Assembly: GCF_947496855.1 (NCBI RefSeq)
Contig: NZ_CANMED010000001.1
Location: 124,001-188,000 of the forward strand
DNA from: an uncultured Aquimarina sp.
GTDB lineage: Bacteria; Bacteroidota; Bacteroidia; Flavobacteriales; Flavobacteriaceae
Direction: 5' to 3'
Length of the DNA stretch: 64,000 nucleotides
Shown: positions 60,661 to 64,000 of the stretch, in pieces
Numbering within the stretch: position 1 is the stretch's first letter
Layout: the number at the start of each line of letters is the position of its first letter
Notes under the pieces: model-generated
Told to the model about the DNA's origin: nothing
What the model saw: the letters and a program-made list of their open reading frames with translations, nothing else
Database searches by the model: none
Program-made: the position numbers and the translations under genes

Positions 60661-63072
60661 ATGAAAATAAATATTACTTGCTTGTTTTTAATAGTTTGCC
60701 ATTTTCTTTCGGCACAGTTTCTGGAAAAACAAAAGGATTTAAAATCTTATAAAGGGTATTTTAATTTTCATTATAGTGAAAGTAAGGATGAGATATATTT
60801 AGAAGTTAATAAATTAAACACAGAGTTTTTATATGTTCATTCGTTAGCCACAGGTTTAGGATCTAATGATATTGGACTAGATAGAGGACAAATAGGGGGT
60901 GGTGTGGTTGTAAAGTTTCAAAAAGCAGGAAACAAATTGTTATTAGTGCAACCTAATAAAAGATATAGAGCTATCACGGAAAACAAGCTCGAGAAAAAAA
61001 GTGTAGAACAGGCATTTGCCAAATCTGTATTATTTGGTTTTCCTATAAAAGAAAAAAAAGAGAGTAGCTATATTATTGATTTAACACCATTTTTGTTGCA
61101 AGATACTCACGGTATCATTAATAGATTAAAAAGTCAGAAAGAAGGTGTTTATAGTGTGGATAAAACTAAAAGCGCCTTAAGTTTGGAAAGAACAAAGGCC
61201 TTTTTGAAAAATGTAGAGTTCGAAGCGTTAATAACATATAAAGGATCCCCTAATCGAGGAAAGATATGGTCTGTAGCGCCAGATTCGAAGTTTCTCACCG
61301 TACTCCAACATCATTCTTTTGTAGAATTACCAGACAATAATTATAACAAACGAGAATTTGATCCTAGGAGTGGAGCTTTATCAATATCTTATCTAGATTA
61401 CGCGACACCGATACAGGAGCCTATCGTAAAAAGATATATAACTAGACATAGATTAGAAAAGAAAAACCCAGAGCTAGTTATAAGCGAAGCTAAAGAACCT
61501 ATTATTTATTATTTAGATCCAGGAACTCCAGAACCAGTAAGATCTGCTTTATTAGAAGGTGCAAGATGGTGGAACCAAGCGTATGAAGCCATTGGATTTA
61601 AAGATGCTTTTCAGGTAAAAATGCTTCCTGAAAAAGCAGATCCCATGGATTTAAGGTATAATGTAATTCAGTGGGTACATCGGTCTACGAGAGGATGGAG
61701 TTATGGAGCAAGCGTTGTAGATCCTAGAACAGGAGAAATATTAAAAGGACACGTAAGTTTAGGTAGTTTAAGAATACGTCAGGATTTTCTTATTGCGCAA
61801 GCTTTATCAAACAAACCTTTTGCGGATACTGATGATAATTATAAGCCAATGTTAGAAATGGCTCTTGCTAGGATTCGTCAATTGTCAGCACACGAAGTCG
61901 GACATACGATAGGGTTTGCACATAACTTTGCTGCAAGTACCAGTAATAGAGCATCGGTCATGGATTATCCACATCCAACCATCCGTTTAAAAGATAAAGA
62001 AATAGACTTCTCTGATGCTTATGATACTAAAATAGGAGTTTGGGATAAAGTAACAGTGGCTTATAGTTATTCAGAATTTGACAAGAAAGTAGATGAAAGT
62101 CAGCAGCTCAATAAAATTTTAGACAATGCTTATGCTTCCGGGTTGCGTTTTATTTCTGATAGTGATGCAAGACCTAAAGGAGGAGCACATGGTTTAGCGC
62201 ATCTCTGGGATAATGGAAAAAGCCCTTCTGAAGAATTAAAGAATGTACTAGAAGTTAGAGAAACTGCAATTCGTAATTTTTCAGAAGATAATATAAAAAC
62301 GGGTGAAACGTATTCAGTTCTAGAGGATGTATTCGTTCCTTTATACTTTTTTCATAGATATCAAACAGAAGCGGCAGTAAAGTTGATAGGCGGCCTTAAT
62401 TATAATTATTCGACCAAAGGAGATAAACAAACAATTGTAGAGGTAATTTCAGAGAAAGAACAAAAAGAAGCACTAGAACAAATACTGAAAACGTTATCTC
62501 CTGAAGTTTTGGCTATTCCTGAAGATAAACTAAAATTGTTTCCGCCAAGAGCTTTTGGTTATGGTCGTTCCAGAGAATCTTTTAATAGTAAAACAGGTGT
62601 AGCTTTTGATGCACTGAGTGCTACATCTACTGCCAGTGATATGAGTTTGTCCCTATTACTGCATCCGGAAAGAATTTCGCGTTTAGTACAGCAAAGTAGT
62701 CTAGATCCAAAACAATTGGGAGCATCAGAAGTTTTGGATAGATTGATCAAAGTAGTTTTTGAGTCTAAACCTAAAAATAATTATCATAATGAAATTCAGC
62801 ATACGGTAAAAAGTAATACATTAAAACATCTAATGAACTTAGGTGTTAATAGTAATAGTTATTCTCAGGTAAGAGCTTTGGCGTATGCTTCTCTAAACAA
62901 CGTTAAAAATCTATTGAATACTGAAAAAGCAAAAGATTCAAACACAGTTTATAATGACTACTATTTAAAGCAAATTCAGGATTTTATGACTAATCCTGAG
63001 AAATTTAAAATAGTACCTTCGCCAAAAATTCCAGATGGTTCTCCAATAGGAAGTTTTAGATGTGAGTTTTAA
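60661..63072 (+). CDS. secreted zinc metalloprotease (DUF5117/DUF4953 type)
   Basis: An 803-residue exported protein with signal peptide MKINITCLFLIVCHFLSAQ. The N-terminal half (about 25-280) matches the DUF5117-type domain (FNFHYSESKDEIYLEVNKLNTEFLYVHSLATGLGSNDIGLDRGQ). The metzincin-like zinc site HEVGHTIGFAH starts at His411, and DYPHPTIR follows as the Met-turn region. The C-terminal part has long helices. The family is widespread in Bacteroidota and probably degrades peptides extracellularly or in the periplasm; the natural substrate is unknown. It is monocistronic. Confidence 0.88.
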   Translation: MKINITCLFLIVCHFLSAQFLEKQKDLKSYKGYFNFHYSESKDEIYLEVNKLNTEFLYVHSLATGLGSNDIGLDRGQIGGGVVVKFQKAGNKLLLVQPNKRYRAITENKLEKKSVEQAFAKSVLFGFPIKEKKESSYIIDLTPFLLQDTHGIINRLKSQKEGVYSVDKTKSALSLERTKAFLKNVEFEALITYKGSPNRGKIWSVAPDSKFLTVLQHHSFVELPDNNYNKREFDPRSGALSISYLDYATPIQEPIVKRYITRHRLEKKNPELVISEAKEPIIYYLDPGTPEPVRSALLEGARWWNQAYEAIGFKDAFQVKMLPEKADPMDLRYNVIQWVHRSTRGWSYGASVVDPRTGEILKGHVSLGSLRIRQDFLIAQALSNKPFADTDDNYKPMLEMALARIRQLSAHEVGHTIGFAHNFAASTSNRASVMDYPHPTIRLKDKEIDFSDAYDTKIGVWDKVTVAYSYSEFDKKVDESQQLNKILDNAYASGLRFISDSDARPKGGAHGLAHLWDNGKSPSEELKNVLEVRETAIRNFSEDNIKTGETYSVLEDVFVPLYFFHRYQTEAAVKLIGGLNYNYSTKGDKQTIVEVISEKEQKEALEQILKTLSPEVLAIPEDKLKLFPPRAFGYGRSRESFNSKTGVAFDALSATSTASDMSLSLLLHPERISRLVQQSSLDPKQLGASEVLDRLIKVVFESKPKNNYHNEIQHTVKSNTLKHLMNLGVNSNSYSQVRALAYASLNNVKNLLNTEKAKDSNTVYNDYYLKQIQDFMTNPEKFKIVPSPKIPDGSPIGSFRCEF

Positions 63073-63123
63073 TTGATTTATAACATTGATAGCAAATAAT
63101 AAACGTTTTAACTAGAATAGTAT

Positions 63124-64000
63124 ATGATAATAGATCTTAGGAGTGATACAGTTACTAAACCTACCCCAGAAATGCTAAATGCAATAATGAATGCAGAAGT
63201 GGGAGATGATGTGTATAAAGAAGATCCAACAGTTAATGCTTTAGAAGATAAAATAGCCAACATGTTTGGTAAAGAGAGTGCTTTGTTTTTTCCATCTGGT
63301 AGTATGGCAAATCAGGCGGCTATTAAATTACACACGCAATCTGGTGAACAACTTATTGCAGATAAATATGCCCACGTGTTTAATTATGAAGGAGGAGGAG
63401 TTTCTTTTAATAGTGGAGTTTCGTGTAAGTTGATTGATGGGAATAGAGGTATGATAACAGCTAATCAAGTTCTAACATCTATTAATCCACCAGATTTTTA
63501 TCATAGCCCTTTAACAAGTTTAGTCTGCGTAGAAAACACTACTAATAAAGGTGGAGGCGCTTGTTATGATTTCCAAGAAATTATTAAAATCAAAAAAGTG
63601 TGCACTGATCATAATTTAGGATATCATTTGGATGGAGCACGGTTATGGAATGCTTTAATAGCTATGAAAGAAGATCCTAAACAATATGGAGAAGTATTTG
63701 ATACCATTTCTGTCTGTCTCAGCAAAGGATTAGGAGCCCCAATGGGTTCTGTTTTGATTGGAAATCAGGAAATTATGAAAAAAGCTATTCGGATTAGGAA
63801 AGTCTTGGGAGGGGGTATGCGTCAAATCGGATATATGGCAGCAGCAGGATTATATGCAGTAGAAAATCACATAGACCGTTTGCAAGAAGATCATAGAAAG
63901 GCAAAAGAGATTGGAAAGGTTTTAAAAGAACTATCCTTTGTAACTGGTGTTGAGCCTATCGATACAAATATTATTATATTTACTATCAATGGTAATGAAG
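63124..64000 (+). CDS. low-specificity L-threonine aldolase (partial, runs off the end)
   Basis: The first about 292 residues are present; the gene continues past 64000. MIIDLRSDTVTKPTPEMLNAI is the family opening. VGDDVYKEDPTVNALE and FFPSGSMANQAAIKLHT lie at the PLP-phosphate site, and the Schiff-base Lys is in CLSKGLGAPMGSV. It cleaves threonine (and allo-threonine) to glycine and acetaldehyde. GARLWNA at the conserved HLDGARLWNA is seen as YHLDGARLWNA. It starts 51 bp after the metalloprotease stop and may share its transcript. Confidence 0.93.
   Translation, partial: MIIDLRSDTVTKPTPEMLNAIMNAEVGDDVYKEDPTVNALEDKIANMFGKESALFFPSGSMANQAAIKLHTQSGEQLIADKYAHVFNYEGGGVSFNSGVSCKLIDGNRGMITANQVLTSINPPDFYHSPLTSLVCVENTTNKGGGACYDFQEIIKIKKVCTDHNLGYHLDGARLWNALIAMKEDPKQYGEVFDTISVCLSKGLGAPMGSVLIGNQEIMKKAIRIRKVLGGGMRQIGYMAAAGLYAVENHIDRLQEDHRKAKEIGKVLKELSFVTGVEPIDTNIIIFTINGNE

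Noticed and set aside
1..64000. tRNA, rRNA, riboswitch and CRISPR signals
   Set aside because: I saw no cloverleaf with CCA-type ends, no rRNA-like blocks, no aptamer-like leader and no evenly spaced short repeats; reading by eye cannot exclude a weak one.

Overview
The window reads as one chromosomal stretch of an AT-rich (roughly one-third GC) member of the Bacteroidota, most likely a marine Flavobacteriaceae; an Aquimarina-like genus is only a guess. The grounds are repeated TAnnTTTG -7 promoter boxes, start codons without clear Shine-Dalgarno sites, many Cys-anchored lipoproteins, a C-terminal type IX secretion sorting domain, an OMP_b-brl TonB receptor, LytTR two-component pairs and secreted glycoside hydrolases. 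I see no rRNA, tRNA, CRISPR array, transposase or integrase.

Layout. 1-9.4 kb is an accessory-looking patch: a decayed secreted-protein gene, an alpha/beta hydrolase, Lrp, YgjV-like, GNAT, VOC, HxlR-NudC, DUF1330-like, a second VOC, and a Crp/Fnr regulator followed by a peroxiredoxin-SDR pair. Several genes here are separated by degenerate, foldable intergenic repeats that resemble gene-cassette boundaries. 9.4-13.5 kb (minus) holds AhpD-like, lspA, an NTF2-like protein, GNAT and a beta-helix lipoprotein. 13.7-16.9 kb holds lpdA, a lipoprotein and an aldo/keto reductase. 16.9-22.1 kb is a LytTR sensor/regulator pair, a MotA/TolQ/ExbB-like protein, a class-C-type serine hydrolase and a GH26 mannanase-like lipoprotein.

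22.2-29.8 kb holds a CDGSH protein, an ABC exporter, a lipoprotein metallo-beta-lactamase with a full subclass B1 ligand set, a YdjM-like protein, a DEAD-box helicase, a YciO/TsaC protein, and an AraC regulator divergent from a secreted protein. 30-34 kb is a second LytTR pair divergent from a secreted GH13 enzyme, with a perfect 17-bp inverted repeat in between. 34-41.5 kb holds envelope genes (DUF3108, OmpA lipoprotein, GT2, HEIGH metalloprotease, LpxR), a stand-alone restriction-type nuclease domain and holA. 41.6-47.6 kb holds an MFS transporter, SDR, nudK, Lrp with a divergent PLP lyase, and a GH18 lipoprotein.

47.7-64 kb holds a 1003-residue secreted cytochrome c/ricin-lectin/T9SS protein, a tandem pair of 28-residue micropeptides, fumC, a 58-residue membrane protein, a TonB receptor, a TraO-like/TraQ-like pair outside any visible conjugative element, arsC-like, prfB with its programmed +1 frameshift, a DUF4953-type metalloprotease and the start of a threonine aldolase. 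The most novel-looking item is the micropeptide pair at 51283-51578: between the copies the last 14 codons differ at seven synonymous sites and only one replacement site, so selection appears to act on the peptide.
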